From NCBI GenBank assembly GCA_017353825.1, contig JAFMSC010000069.1:6338-12927 (forward strand): 6,590 nt of DNA, given 5' to 3'. Positions 1-6,392 of the stretch are shown here, in pieces. The notes under the pieces were generated by a model. That model searched no databases, was not told the origin of the DNA, and saw only the letters and a list, made by a program, of their open reading frames with translations. The position numbers and the translations under genes are program-made. The stretch comes from Hyphomicrobiaceae bacterium (GTDB lineage: Bacteria; Pseudomonadota; Alphaproteobacteria; Rhizobiales; Hyphomicrobiaceae). Numbering within the stretch: position 1 is the stretch's first letter; every line of letters begins with the position of its first letter.

Positions 1-468
1 CAGGCTGGTCTCGCTCGCAAGCTCCACGGGAGCTTGCGCCAGGCCGAGCCGCTCGGCCCGTAGGCGGACCTGGCTCGCCGCCTCCTCGCCCGTGAAGTAG
101 GCCGCGCGCTGGCCGGTCATCGCGAATGCCGCCGCCACTTGCAGCAGCAGCGTGGACTTGCCGATCCCAGGCTCACCGCCGATGATGAGCGCCGATCCGG
201 GCACGATGCCGCCGCCGGTGACACGGTCGAGCTCGGGAAGGCCCGTGGGCATGCGCTGGAAGCGGTCGGCCGGCGCCTCGGCCAGGCTCTGAAGCGCCAC
301 CGCGCGGCCCTTGGAGGCCTTACCCAGGCGCGGGCCGGGCGGCTGCGCCACCTCGACCTCTTCGACGAGCGTGTTCCACTCGCCGCAGGACGCGCACTTG
401 CCCGTCCAGCGGGGAGAGGTCGCCCCGCAGCTCTGGCACACGTAGCCCGCGCGGGCGAGCTTAGCCAT
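1..468 (-). CDS. radA: DNA repair/recombination protein RadA (Sms), N-terminal part, cut by window edge
   Basis: RadA is a RecA-like ATPase that drives branch migration of recombination intermediates. The 156 residues present are the N-terminal third of a protein usually about 450-460 residues long. Visible in order: a four-cysteine zinc finger (CxxC at 11-14 and 25-28, within YVCQSCGA and GKCASCGEW), then the RecA-like core with the Walker A motif GEPGIGKST at 98-106 (K104) and the RadA-type segment YFTGEEAASQVRLRAERLGL at 124-143. The KNRFG motif and Lon-protease-like domain lie outside the window. I chose the ATG at 468 because it gives the usual MAK start and has GGAG 10 bases upstream. 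An in-frame ATG at 477 adds three residues (MTA) and would overlap the alr stop as ATGA, with GAGG 4 bases upstream. It is last in a tight dnaB-alr-radA series. Identity is very secure; the start is uncertain between these two codons. Confidence 0.97.
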   Translation of the reverse strand, partial: MAKLARAGYVCQSCGATSPRWTGKCASCGEWNTLVEEVEVAQPPGPRLGKASKGRAVALQSLAEAPADRFQRMPTGLPELDRVTGGGIVPGSALIIGGEPGIGKSTLLLQVAAAFAMTGQRAAYFTGEEAASQVRLRAERLGLAQAPVELASETSL

Positions 469-473
469 GGCGG

Positions 474-1631
474 TCATGCTCCCTCGTAGACGCGCAGCAC
501 CCGCGGCCCCAGGCGCGACAATAGCTCGTAGCCGATGGTGCCGGCCCTGTCCGTGAGGTCGTCCACGGTGACACGCTGGCCCATCACCTCCACCCAGCCG
601 CCGCGCCGCGTCAGCTCCGCGGGCACGTCGGTCACGTCCACGGTGATGAAGTCCATGGACACGCGACCCACGATCGGCACCGGATAGTCGCCGATGTAGC
701 CCACCGGCCCCGCCTTTCCGGTGGCGACGCTCAAGGCGCGCAGGAAGCCGTCGGCGTAGCCGCAGGCGATCGTGGCGATGCGCGAGGGCCGCTGTACCTT
801 GAAGATGGCGCCGTAGCCGATGGTCTCGCCCGGCAGCACCTCGCGCACCTGCAGGATCTTGGCGGTGAGCCGCACCACGCTGCGCATGGGATTGGGCTTG
901 TCTTCGTGCGCGCGCCCGCCGTAGAGGGCGATCCCCGGCCGCACCACGTCGAAGTGATAGGACGGCCCCAGGAAGGTGCCGCCCGAGTTGGAGAGGCTCG
1001 CCGGTGCCGGCGGCAGCAGGGCGCGCAGCGCGTTGAAGCGGTCGCGCTGGCGTCTGTTCATGGGATTGGGGGGCTCGTCGGCGCAGGCTAGGTGGCTCAT
1101 GACGAGCGTCAGATCGAAGGTCGACAGCAAGTCCGGCTCGGCCACCAGCCGATGCAACTCGGACTGAGGCATGCCCAGCCGGTTCATGCCGGTGTCGATG
1201 TGGAGGGCGGCCGGCAGCGGTCGGCCGCGCGTGCGGCTCAAGGCAGCCCATTCGCGCACCTCGGCCAGGCTCGACAGCACAGGGCGTAAGTCGAACCCGG
1301 TGTAGTGCGCCTCGGCGCCCGGCAGAAGCCCGTCCAGCACGTAGATGGTGGCGCCCGGCTGCACTTCGCGCGCCGCGCGCCCTTCCTCGATGGTGGCCAC
1401 GAAGAAGGTCTTGCACCCCTCGTTGGTCAGCGCCCGCGCCACCTGCGCCAGCCCGAGCCCATAGGCGTCGGCCTTGAGCACTCCTGCGCATTCCGCGCGC
1501 CCCGATACCTCGTTGAGGCGCGCCCAGTTGGCGCGCATGGCGGCAAGATCCACCGTGAGGACAGCGCGCGCGGAGAGCGGGATCGGGGCTCGACCCAGTG
1601 GTGTCTGCGTGCTCGCTGTCCGTTCCGTCAA
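474..1631 (-). CDS. alr: Alanine racemase, PLP-dependent
   Basis: Interconverts L- and D-alanine in the cytoplasm, supplying D-Ala for peptidoglycan. The 385 residues match the usual family length. The N-terminal TIM-barrel carries the PLP lysine in AGVLKADAYGLG (K53) and the conserved HIDTGMNRLGM block (144-154). RPGIALYGG follows at 231-239. The C-terminal domain carries the second catalytic base, the Tyr of IGYGAIF (Y273), then the CGYADG block near 290-295 and GRVSMDFITVDV (322-333). The start is a TTG at 1631 overlapping the dnaB stop as TTGA, with GAGG 5 bases upstream (1637-1640), which supports it. The next in-frame ATG is residue 32, which would delete the conserved first strand LTVDLAAM. 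Expression is therefore probably coupled to dnaB. The racemase could be anabolic (alr) or catabolic (dadX); no D-amino acid dehydrogenase gene is adjacent, so I favour alr. Confidence 0.97.
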   Translation of the reverse strand: MTERTASTQTPLGRAPIPLSARAVLTVDLAAMRANWARLNEVSGRAECAGVLKADAYGLGLAQVARALTNEGCKTFFVATIEEGRAAREVQPGATIYVLDGLLPGAEAHYTGFDLRPVLSSLAEVREWAALSRTRGRPLPAALHIDTGMNRLGMPQSELHRLVAEPDLLSTFDLTLVMSHLACADEPPNPMNRRQRDRFNALRALLPPAPASLSNSGGTFLGPSYHFDVVRPGIALYGGRAHEDKPNPMRSVVRLTAKILQVREVLPGETIGYGAIFKVQRPSRIATIACGYADGFLRALSVATGKAGPVGYIGDYPVPIVGRVSMDFITVDVTDVPAELTRRGGWVEVMGQRVTVDDLTDRAGTIGYELLSRLGPRVLRVYEGA

Positions 1632-3181
1632 TGCGACCTCGCCGGCATATATGAGTCCTGCGCCAGGTCGGAGAAGCGCGTGTATCTGCCGTCAAACTGC
1701 AGATCGATGGTGCCGACGGGGCCATGCCGCTGCTTGCCGACGATCACCTCAGCCCTGCCGCTCACCTTCTGCATCTTGTCGAGCCAAGTCTGGAACTCGG
1801 GCGTGCCCTCCGCTGGCTTTGTACGCTCAACATAATACTCCTCGCGGAAGACGAACATCACCACGTCCGCATCTTGCTCAATGGAGCCCGACTCGCGCAG
1901 GTCCGCGAGCTGCGGGCGCTTGTCGTCGCGGTTTTCGACCGCGCGCGACAGCTGCGAGAGGGCGATGATCGGCACGTTGAGTTCCTTAGCCAGCGCTTTG
2001 AGGCTGGTGGTGATCTCCGACACTTCCTGCACGCGACCCTCCGAAGCGCGCCGGAACGAGCCGCTCAGGAGCTGCAGGTAGTCGACAATGATGAGGCCCA
2101 GGTGCTGCTGGCGCTTGAGACGGCGCGCACGGGCCGCCAATTGGGCTACGGAGAGGCCACCGGTCTGATCGATGAACAGCGGCAACGTGGCCATGTTCTC
2201 GCTGGCCTCAACGAGCCTCTTGAACTCAGCCTCGTCGATCAGGCCGCGCCGGATCTTCTCCGAGGGGATTTCAGCCTGCTCGGAGAGGATGCGCGTGGCG
2301 AGCTGCTCCGCCGACATCTCCAGCGAGAACAGCCCGACCACCGCCCCAGAGTGGGAGGGATCGTCGGGGCTCAGATCCGGCCGCTCCTTGCGCGAGCGCA
2401 CGCGCGCCTTGGCCACGTTGCAGGCGATATTGGTAGCGAGCGAGGATTTGCCCATGGACGGGCGGCCGGCCAGGATGATGAGGTCCGACGGCTGCAGCCC
2501 GCCGAGCTTGCCGTCGAGCGCCCGCAGGCCGGTCGCGATGCCGGACAGGCCGCCATCGCGCTGGTAGGCGTTGTTGGCCATCTCGATCGCCGCCGTTAGT
2601 GCGGTCGAGAACGCCGCGAAGCCCTGCCCGTACTTGCCGGTCTCGGCGAGCGAGAAGAGGCGCATCTCCGCCTCCTCGATCTGCTCCTTGGGCGGGAAGT
2701 CGACCGGGCTGTGGTAGGCCGCGTTCACCATGTCCTCGCCGATCAGAATCAGCTGCCGCCGGGTGGCGAGGTCGTAGATGGTGCGGCCGTAGTCGCGCAC
2801 GTTGATGATGGTGGTAGCGTTGGCCGCGAGCTGCCCCAGGTAGGCCGGTACGCTGAGCCCCGAACCGATCGGTTCGGCGTTCTCGAAGAACGACTTGAGC
2901 GTGATGGGTGTCGCCTGCTTGCCGGCGGCGATCAGCTTGCCCGCAGTCTCATAGATCTGTTGATGCAGCGGATCGAAGAAATGGTGCGGCTCGAGGAAGC
3001 CCTGGATCCGGTCGTGCGCCTCGTTGTTGACGAGGATGGCGCCGAGCAACGCCTGCTCGGCTTCCAGGTTGTTGGGGGCCGTCCGGAACGGCAGGGCGTC
3101 GGGCGAGGGGGCGGCCTCGCGGCTGGCCTCGGCAGTGTTCTGGGGCATCGGGCGTGCGGTGATCGGCATGAGCGCAGGCAT
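1628..3181 (-). CDS. dnaB: Replicative DNA helicase DnaB
   Basis: Hexameric 5'-3' helicase that unwinds the fork and recruits DnaG primase. The 517 residues are slightly long for the family because of a proline/alanine-rich N-terminal extension of about 33 residues. The N-terminal domain begins at APNNLEAEQALLGAILVNN (35-53); a linker spans roughly 160-205. The RecA-like C-terminal domain has Walker A GRPSMGKSS (239-247, K245), catalytic Glu in FSLEMS (E288), Walker B LIIVDYLQL (363-371, D367), the sensor ALSQLSR (407-413) and an arginine-finger region KQRHG (483-487). Residues about 260-280 form a charged insert between helix and strand, which I recall as usual in alphaproteobacterial DnaB. 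No intein interrupts the Walker motifs. The ATG at 3181 is the most upstream start; its Shine-Dalgarno is weak (GGAA 7 bases away, or GGGAG 12 away). In-frame ATGs at codons 5 and 12 are alternatives. It is followed directly by alr. Confidence 0.98.
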   Translation of the reverse strand: MPALMPITARPMPQNTAEASREAAPSPDALPFRTAPNNLEAEQALLGAILVNNEAHDRIQGFLEPHHFFDPLHQQIYETAGKLIAAGKQATPITLKSFFENAEPIGSGLSVPAYLGQLAANATTIINVRDYGRTIYDLATRRQLILIGEDMVNAAYHSPVDFPPKEQIEEAEMRLFSLAETGKYGQGFAAFSTALTAAIEMANNAYQRDGGLSGIATGLRALDGKLGGLQPSDLIILAGRPSMGKSSLATNIACNVAKARVRSRKERPDLSPDDPSHSGAVVGLFSLEMSAEQLATRILSEQAEIPSEKIRRGLIDEAEFKRLVEASENMATLPLFIDQTGGLSVAQLAARARRLKRQQHLGLIIVDYLQLLSGSFRRASEGRVQEVSEITTSLKALAKELNVPIIALSQLSRAVENRDDKRPQLADLRESGSIEQDADVVMFVFREEYYVERTKPAEGTPEFQTWLDKMQKVSGRAEVIVGKQRHGPVGTIDLQFDGRYTRFSDLAQDSYMPARSH

Positions 3182-3203
3182 TGGCCGATTCCGCTCCCGC
3201 TTG

Positions 3204-3251
3204 CCATCCCCCGCAGGTGGAATCGCAGGGGTGGGGTGGTGTCATCACCAC
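3204..3251 (-). promoter_or_regulatory. Two adjacent inverted repeats between the cfa-type gene and dnaB
   Basis: The 129-base gap between the cfa-type stop and the dnaB start holds two hairpin-capable elements, read in mRNA sense. The first is GTGGTG-ATGA-CACCAC (3251 to 3236), a perfect 6-bp stem with a 4-base loop. The second (3234 to 3204) pairs CCACCCCTGCG with TGCGGGGGATGG around an 8-base loop: about 11 base pairs, including two G-U pairs and one bulged A. Its base is 22 bases before the dnaB start. Neither is followed by a T-run, so a standard intrinsic terminator is unlikely. They could end cfa transcripts Rho-dependently, act as a dnaB leader structure, or (the first) be a protein operator. 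I see no convincing -35/-10 pair. The rest of the gap contains a GCATATGC palindrome (3265-3272) and ATGCAC repeated at 3253 and 3269. Confidence 0.35.
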
Positions 3252-3310
3252 AATGCACACGGGCGCATATGCACGGCAGAACGCGCGCGCGAGAGGCTTA
3301 GTCTACGGCC

Positions 3311-4603
3311 TCACGCGCCAGCCGCGCGCGTGCCGCTCGCTGGGCCTTCGGATTGCAGGCGACGCTCCTCGGCCAGCATGTACCCGCGCGTGATCGGGAG
3401 TGTGTCGACCTTCTTGGCCAGTTGCAGTTGAAAGACTGTCAGCCCGCTGTGGCGGAAGCCTGCCTCGCACGCTTGCAGATAGAACCCCCACATGCGACAG
3501 AAGCGCTCGTCGTAGATGGCCGGGTTAAGCCCACGCACGCGCTCGCGGTTGGACTGGAACCGCTGGTTCCACTCGTGCAGGGTGGCGGCGTAGTGCAGGC
3601 GCAGGTTCTCGAAGTCGGTGAGCCAGAGGTCTTCCTTTTCGATCACTGGGGCGAGTTGCGACAGGCTCGGCAGATAGGCGCCGGGGAAGATGTTCTGCCG
3701 TATCCAGACATTGATCGGCGACGGCGGCTGAGAGCGCCCGATGGTGTGCAGCAGGGCCACCCCGTCCTCGGCCAGAAGCGAATTGACGCGCGCGAAGAAC
3801 TGGCGGTAGTGCGGCCGGCCGACGTGTTCGAACATGCCGACCGAGACAATGCGGTCGAACACGCCGCGGATGCGCCGGTAGTCCTCCAGCTGGAAGTCCA
3901 CCAGCCGCTGCAGGCCCTGCTTGGCAGCGCGCTCGCGGGCGATCTTGAGTTGCTCGGTGCTGAGGGTGATGCCGGTGACGTTGACGCCGTAGTTGCGGGC
4001 GAGGAACAGCGCCATCCCGCCGAAGCCGCAGCCGATGTCGAGCACGCGCTGGCCGGGCTGGATGTCGAGCTTGGCGGCGATGTGGCGCTTCTTGGCCTCT
4101 TGGGCTTCCTCCAGCGACACACCCTCGCTCGCGAAATAGGCGCAGGAGTACTGCATGTCCTCGTCGAGGAAGCAGCTGTAGAAGTCGGCGGGGTGGTCGT
4201 AGTGGTGGTGCACATTACGCCGCGCGCGGCGCGGCAGGTTAATGACGGCCGCGAAGCGTGCCATCTCCTCCAGCCGCCGCTTGATATCTCCGGCGCGCCC
4301 CTTGGCACTCAGGTCCTCGTTGATGAGCAGGAGCTTGAGGAAATCCGACAGCTGGCCTTCCTCGATGGTGAGCGTCCCGTCAACGTAGGCACGCCCCACG
4401 TGGAGGGTGGGGTGCAATACAAGCCGGCGGTACAGTGCCGGATTGTGCAGGCGCACCGTGACACTCGGATGCGTGCCGGCAACGCCAAAATCGTGGCGCC
4501 GTCCGGTGTGATCAATCACACCGAGGCTGCCGCGCCGAACGAAGCGGCGAAGGAGAAAGCGCAGCGCATGCACGGGCCCTGCTCCACCGGTAAACGGCCG
4601 CAT
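3311..4603 (-). CDS. cfa: Cyclopropane-fatty-acyl-phospholipid synthase (SAM-dependent, CFA family)
   Basis: Transfers a methylene group from S-adenosylmethionine to the double bond of unsaturated acyl chains in membrane phospholipids; soluble but acts at the inner membrane. The 430 residues comprise an N-terminal lipid-binding region (about 1-125), the signature HHHYDHPADFY (132-142) and MQYSCAYF (150-157), and a Rossmann methyltransferase core with SAM motif VLDIGCGFGGMALF (187-200). Residues matching the bicarbonate site of E. coli Cfa are all present: C154, E259 (FEHVG), H286 and I288 (LLHTIG), and Y338 (LHYAATLHEW). A true cyclopropane synthase is therefore likely, although other unsaturated-lipid modifications occur in the family. 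The ATG at 4603 has no clear ribosome site. An in-frame GTG at 4573 (residue 11) has GGAG 8 bases upstream and may be the real start. It has gaps of 96 and 129 bases to its neighbours, so it may be transcribed alone. Confidence 0.93.
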   Translation of the reverse strand: MRPFTGGAGPVHALRFLLRRFVRRGSLGVIDHTGRRHDFGVAGTHPSVTVRLHNPALYRRLVLHPTLHVGRAYVDGTLTIEEGQLSDFLKLLLINEDLSAKGRAGDIKRRLEEMARFAAVINLPRRARRNVHHHYDHPADFYSCFLDEDMQYSCAYFASEGVSLEEAQEAKKRHIAAKLDIQPGQRVLDIGCGFGGMALFLARNYGVNVTGITLSTEQLKIARERAAKQGLQRLVDFQLEDYRRIRGVFDRIVSVGMFEHVGRPHYRQFFARVNSLLAEDGVALLHTIGRSQPPSPINVWIRQNIFPGAYLPSLSQLAPVIEKEDLWLTDFENLRLHYAATLHEWNQRFQSNRERVRGLNPAIYDERFCRMWGFYLQACEAGFRHSGLTVFQLQLAKKVDTLPITRGYMLAEERRLQSEGPASGTRAAGA

Positions 4604-4672
4604 GTTAGCGCGGCTTTCATTGTCCGTTCAACCCATTGTGGCCAAGCCAGCGCAAGGGGAGCAAGCACTCGG

Positions 4673-4685
4673 GCAGCCTGGCTGC
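4673..4685 (-). repeat. Short perfect inverted repeat just after rplI
   Basis: GCAGCC-A-GGCTGC in mRNA sense lies about 15 bases beyond the rplI stop, in the 96-base gap before the cfa-type gene. As RNA it would fold as a 5-bp stem with a 3-base loop. A wider pairing of AGCCAG with CTGGCT (4678-4683 with 4645-4650) competes with it. There is no T-run, so it is not a typical intrinsic terminator; it could protect the 3' end of the ribosomal-protein message. I found no convincing promoter in the rest of the gap. Confidence 0.3.
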
Positions 4686-4699
4686 GTTGCGCCCTCGCG

Positions 4700-5302
4700 C
4701 TACGTGGCGGAGGGTTCCGACGGTGGTACGTTGTCCTCGCCCTGGCGGGCCTGCACCTCGTCCTCGAACACCGTCTCGGGGTTGTAGGTCTGCAGCTCCA
4801 CGCCCTCTTCCCTGATGACGGTCACATCCTCGCCGCGGGCCTGGCGCTCGGCCTCGTCCTGGGTGCGCGCGACGTTGAGGCTGATGCCGACGATCACCTC
4901 CGGATGCAGCGCAATGCGTGTGGTGTGGAGGCCGAGCGTCTTGATGGGCTTGTCGAGAACAACCTGGCGCCGGTCGATTGTGAAGCCGCCTGCGGCGACG
5001 ACCTCGACGATATCGCGCGTCGTCACGGAGCCGTAGAGCTGACCGGTGTCGCCGGCCTGGCGGATGGCGATGAAGCTCTGGCCCTCGAGCTTTGCCGCCA
5101 CCGCCTCAGCCTCCTTCTTCAGTTCGAGGTTGCGGGCCTCCAGCTGCCCCCGGTTCGATTCAAAGCGCTTGATGTTGTCCTCGGTGGCGCGCAGCGCCTT
5201 CTTCTGCGGGAGCAGGAAGTTGCGGGCGTAGCCGTCCTTGACAGTGACGACATCGCCCATCTGGCCGAGGCGCCCGATGCGCTCCAGAAGGATGACCTGC
5301 AT
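4700..5302 (-). CDS. rplI: 50S ribosomal protein L9
   Basis: L9 binds 23S rRNA near the L1 stalk base and helps keep the reading frame. The N-terminal RNA-binding domain begins MQVILLERIGRLG and contains the L9 signature GQMGDVVTVKDGYARNFL (13-30). The glycine usual in the LPQGKA turn is lysine here (LPQKKALRAT, 31-40), a form I associate with alphaproteobacteria. A long connecting helix (about 41-75) leads to the C-terminal domain (about 76-147; QLYGSVTTRDIVE at 88-100). At 200 residues it is longer than the roughly 148-residue E. coli protein: residues about 150-200 form an acidic, proline-containing tail. Start ATG has GGAG 9 bases upstream; that GGAG can pair with CTCC beside the start codon (5305-5315), a small hairpin that might temper initiation. 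It lies 34 bases downstream of the DUF2232 gene, probably in one operon with it and rpsR. Confidence 0.98.
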   Translation of the reverse strand: MQVILLERIGRLGQMGDVVTVKDGYARNFLLPQKKALRATEDNIKRFESNRGQLEARNLELKKEAEAVAAKLEGQSFIAIRQAGDTGQLYGSVTTRDIVEVVAAGGFTIDRRQVVLDKPIKTLGLHTTRIALHPEVIVGISLNVARTQDEAERQARGEDVTVIREEGVELQTYNPETVFEDEVQARQGEDNVPPSEPSAT

Positions 5303-5336
5303 GGGGAGTTACTCCGTTGTCTGCGAGAGGTTGGTC

Positions 5337-6281
5337 TCAGGTTGGTGGCGACTGCGGGGCGCCCAGGCGCTGCTTGAGTTTGAGAACCGGCTCGATCAGC
5401 CCGGCGAGGATCACGAGGATGGCAGCGTAGGGCGTGAACACCGGCACCAGCAGGCCCGTATAGACAACCCACAAGAGCCAGCGCGCACCGCGGCGCGCCA
5501 GGAAGTGCACGAGCGCCAGGCCGGCGAGGAGCTGGGCGAACAACAGCCCGCCCGTGAACCCCGCGCCGGCGATGCCGAGCACACCCGGCGCAAGCCCGGC
5601 GAAGAGGGCGCCGGCAAGCAGCAGTGGGAACCTCGCTGGATAGGCGAGCGCTGGCACGTCGGGCCAGGGTCGAGCCAGGCGGCCGGAGACGGCGGCGATG
5701 CGGCCGGCAAGGTAGAGGTTGGCAACCATGATGAGCAGCCAATCGACGGCGATGGCGCTGGGCGCAAGGGTAACGAAGAGGTCGGCAAAGTCCTCGATCT
5801 GCTGCTCATCGGGGCCTTTGCCGGGTTCGCTGAAGGCGGCCCTGATCTGGTCGATGATGCGGGGCCGCAGCGCCTCGTAGCTGCCGCCGATCAGCGGCAG
5901 CGCAAGCACCGGCAGGGCGCCGGCATAGAGCGACAGGATGGCGAGCAGGCGCCCAAGCGGATACCATTCCCGCGTGCCAAGGTCGGCGGGCGACGGCCGG
6001 CTGAGATGAGCGAGATAGGCCACCAGCACCGCCGGCATGCCGACGGCAAACAGGTAGCCCGCCCCTTTTAACGGGGCGCCAACAATGGTGACCGCGAGTG
6101 TGCCTGCGAGAGCCCCGGCCACGGTCGCAGGCCAGCCCCAGCCGAGGCCCGCCAGCAGCGGCGGCAACGGCGTCAGGAAGTAGAGGAGGTGCCCCAGGAT
6201 AGGGCCGCCGCGGCCGGCCGAGATGAACGCCAGCGCGGAAACGAGGCCGGAGCCGAAGCCGATGAGGAGACCTTGTCGCAT
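5337..6281 (-). CDS. DUF2232 (YybS-like) multi-pass membrane protein of unknown function
   Basis: Function unknown. From the ATG at 6281 the protein has 314 residues and is mostly hydrophobic. Likely membrane segments lie near 4-22, 28-47, 50-68, 74-92, 110-132, 169-195, 216-236, 240-260 and 267-298 (possibly two). A hydrophilic, charged loop spans about 133-168, and the C-terminus ends KLKQRLGAPQSPPT. There is no signal-peptidase site and I see no catalytic motif. Size, topology and position between rpsR and rplI fit the DUF2232 family. In many alphaproteobacteria such a gene sits in this ribosomal-protein operon; the Bacillus relative YybS lies beside replication and ribosomal genes. The frame extends upstream to a TTG at 6329 (330 residues), but the added MGRQAVSNRHGG segment is non-hydrophobic and unlike the family start, so I prefer MRQGLLIGFG. 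The ATG lacks a strong Shine-Dalgarno and is abutted by an inverted repeat. A substrate-specific transport (ECF-like) role has been considered for such folds, but nothing here shows it. Confidence 0.85.
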   Translation of the reverse strand: MRQGLLIGFGSGLVSALAFISAGRGGPILGHLLYFLTPLPPLLAGLGWGWPATVAGALAGTLAVTIVGAPLKGAGYLFAVGMPAVLVAYLAHLSRPSPADLGTREWYPLGRLLAILSLYAGALPVLALPLIGGSYEALRPRIIDQIRAAFSEPGKGPDEQQIEDFADLFVTLAPSAIAVDWLLIMVANLYLAGRIAAVSGRLARPWPDVPALAYPARFPLLLAGALFAGLAPGVLGIAGAGFTGGLLFAQLLAGLALVHFLARRGARWLLWVVYTGLLVPVFTPYAAILVILAGLIEPVLKLKQRLGAPQSPPT

Positions 6282-6325
6282 GTCTCTAGCTGTCCCGCCG
6301 TGGCGGTTAGAGACGGCTTGCCGTC
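6282..6325 (-). promoter_or_regulatory. Nested and mutually exclusive hairpins at the start of the DUF2232 gene
   Basis: In mRNA sense, hairpin A is GACGGC-AA-GCCGTC (6325 to 6312). Hairpin B has an outer stem GTCTCTA/TAGAGAC (6314-6308 with 6288-6282) ending directly before the ATG, enclosing an inner stem CCGCC/GGCGG (6306-6302 with 6299-6295). A and B share the bases 6314-6312, so full pairing of one disrupts the other. This resembles a translational switch or attenuator, but there is no T-run and no known motif match. The chance of such repeats is raised by the high GC content, so function is unproven. The upstream remainder of the rpsR gap has a 10-base palindrome AGCCCGGGCT (6354-6363). 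Confidence 0.35.
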
Positions 6326-6392
6326 CCAACCCTTCGACATCACCACCAATGTCAGCCCGGGCTTGCGGCTCTGCGGGCCCAAGGCTCGCCGC

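Noticed and set aside
139..489. A 116-codon plus-strand open frame opposite radA
   Set aside because: In-register shadow of radA, whose zinc finger and Walker A motif are clear.
2371..2470. Possible intein or insertion near the DnaB Walker A motif
   Set aside because: The reading frame runs through GRPSMGKSS into the next helix without intein splice motifs; the charged stretch that follows is a short ordinary loop.
1724..2599. A 291-codon plus-strand open frame inside dnaB
   Set aside because: Same in-register antisense effect; it lies entirely within a well-supported dnaB and shows no domain.
3265..3272. GCATATGC palindrome with repeated ATGCAC as a candidate DnaA or CtrA site upstream of dnaB
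   Set aside because: It matches neither the DnaA box TTATNCACA nor the CtrA TTAA-N7-TTAA pattern; left only as a note.
4604..4699. Possible promoter for the cfa-type gene (TTGCGC or TTGGCC boxes on the minus strand)
   Set aside because: No -10 element at a suitable distance matches well; the hits are no better than chance in this sequence.
3353..5377. A 674-codon open frame on the plus strand running across the cfa-type and rplI genes
   Set aside because: It is in exact codon register with both genes on the opposite strand. In that register antisense stops need sense TTA, CTA or TCA codons, which this high-GC genome avoids, so long shadows are expected. The sense proteins are unmistakable and the shadow resembles nothing known.
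5238..6071. A 277-codon plus-strand open frame opposite the DUF2232 gene
   Set aside because: In-register antisense shadow; its Arg/Gly/Glu-rich, charged composition is just the complement of hydrophobic codons in the membrane protein.
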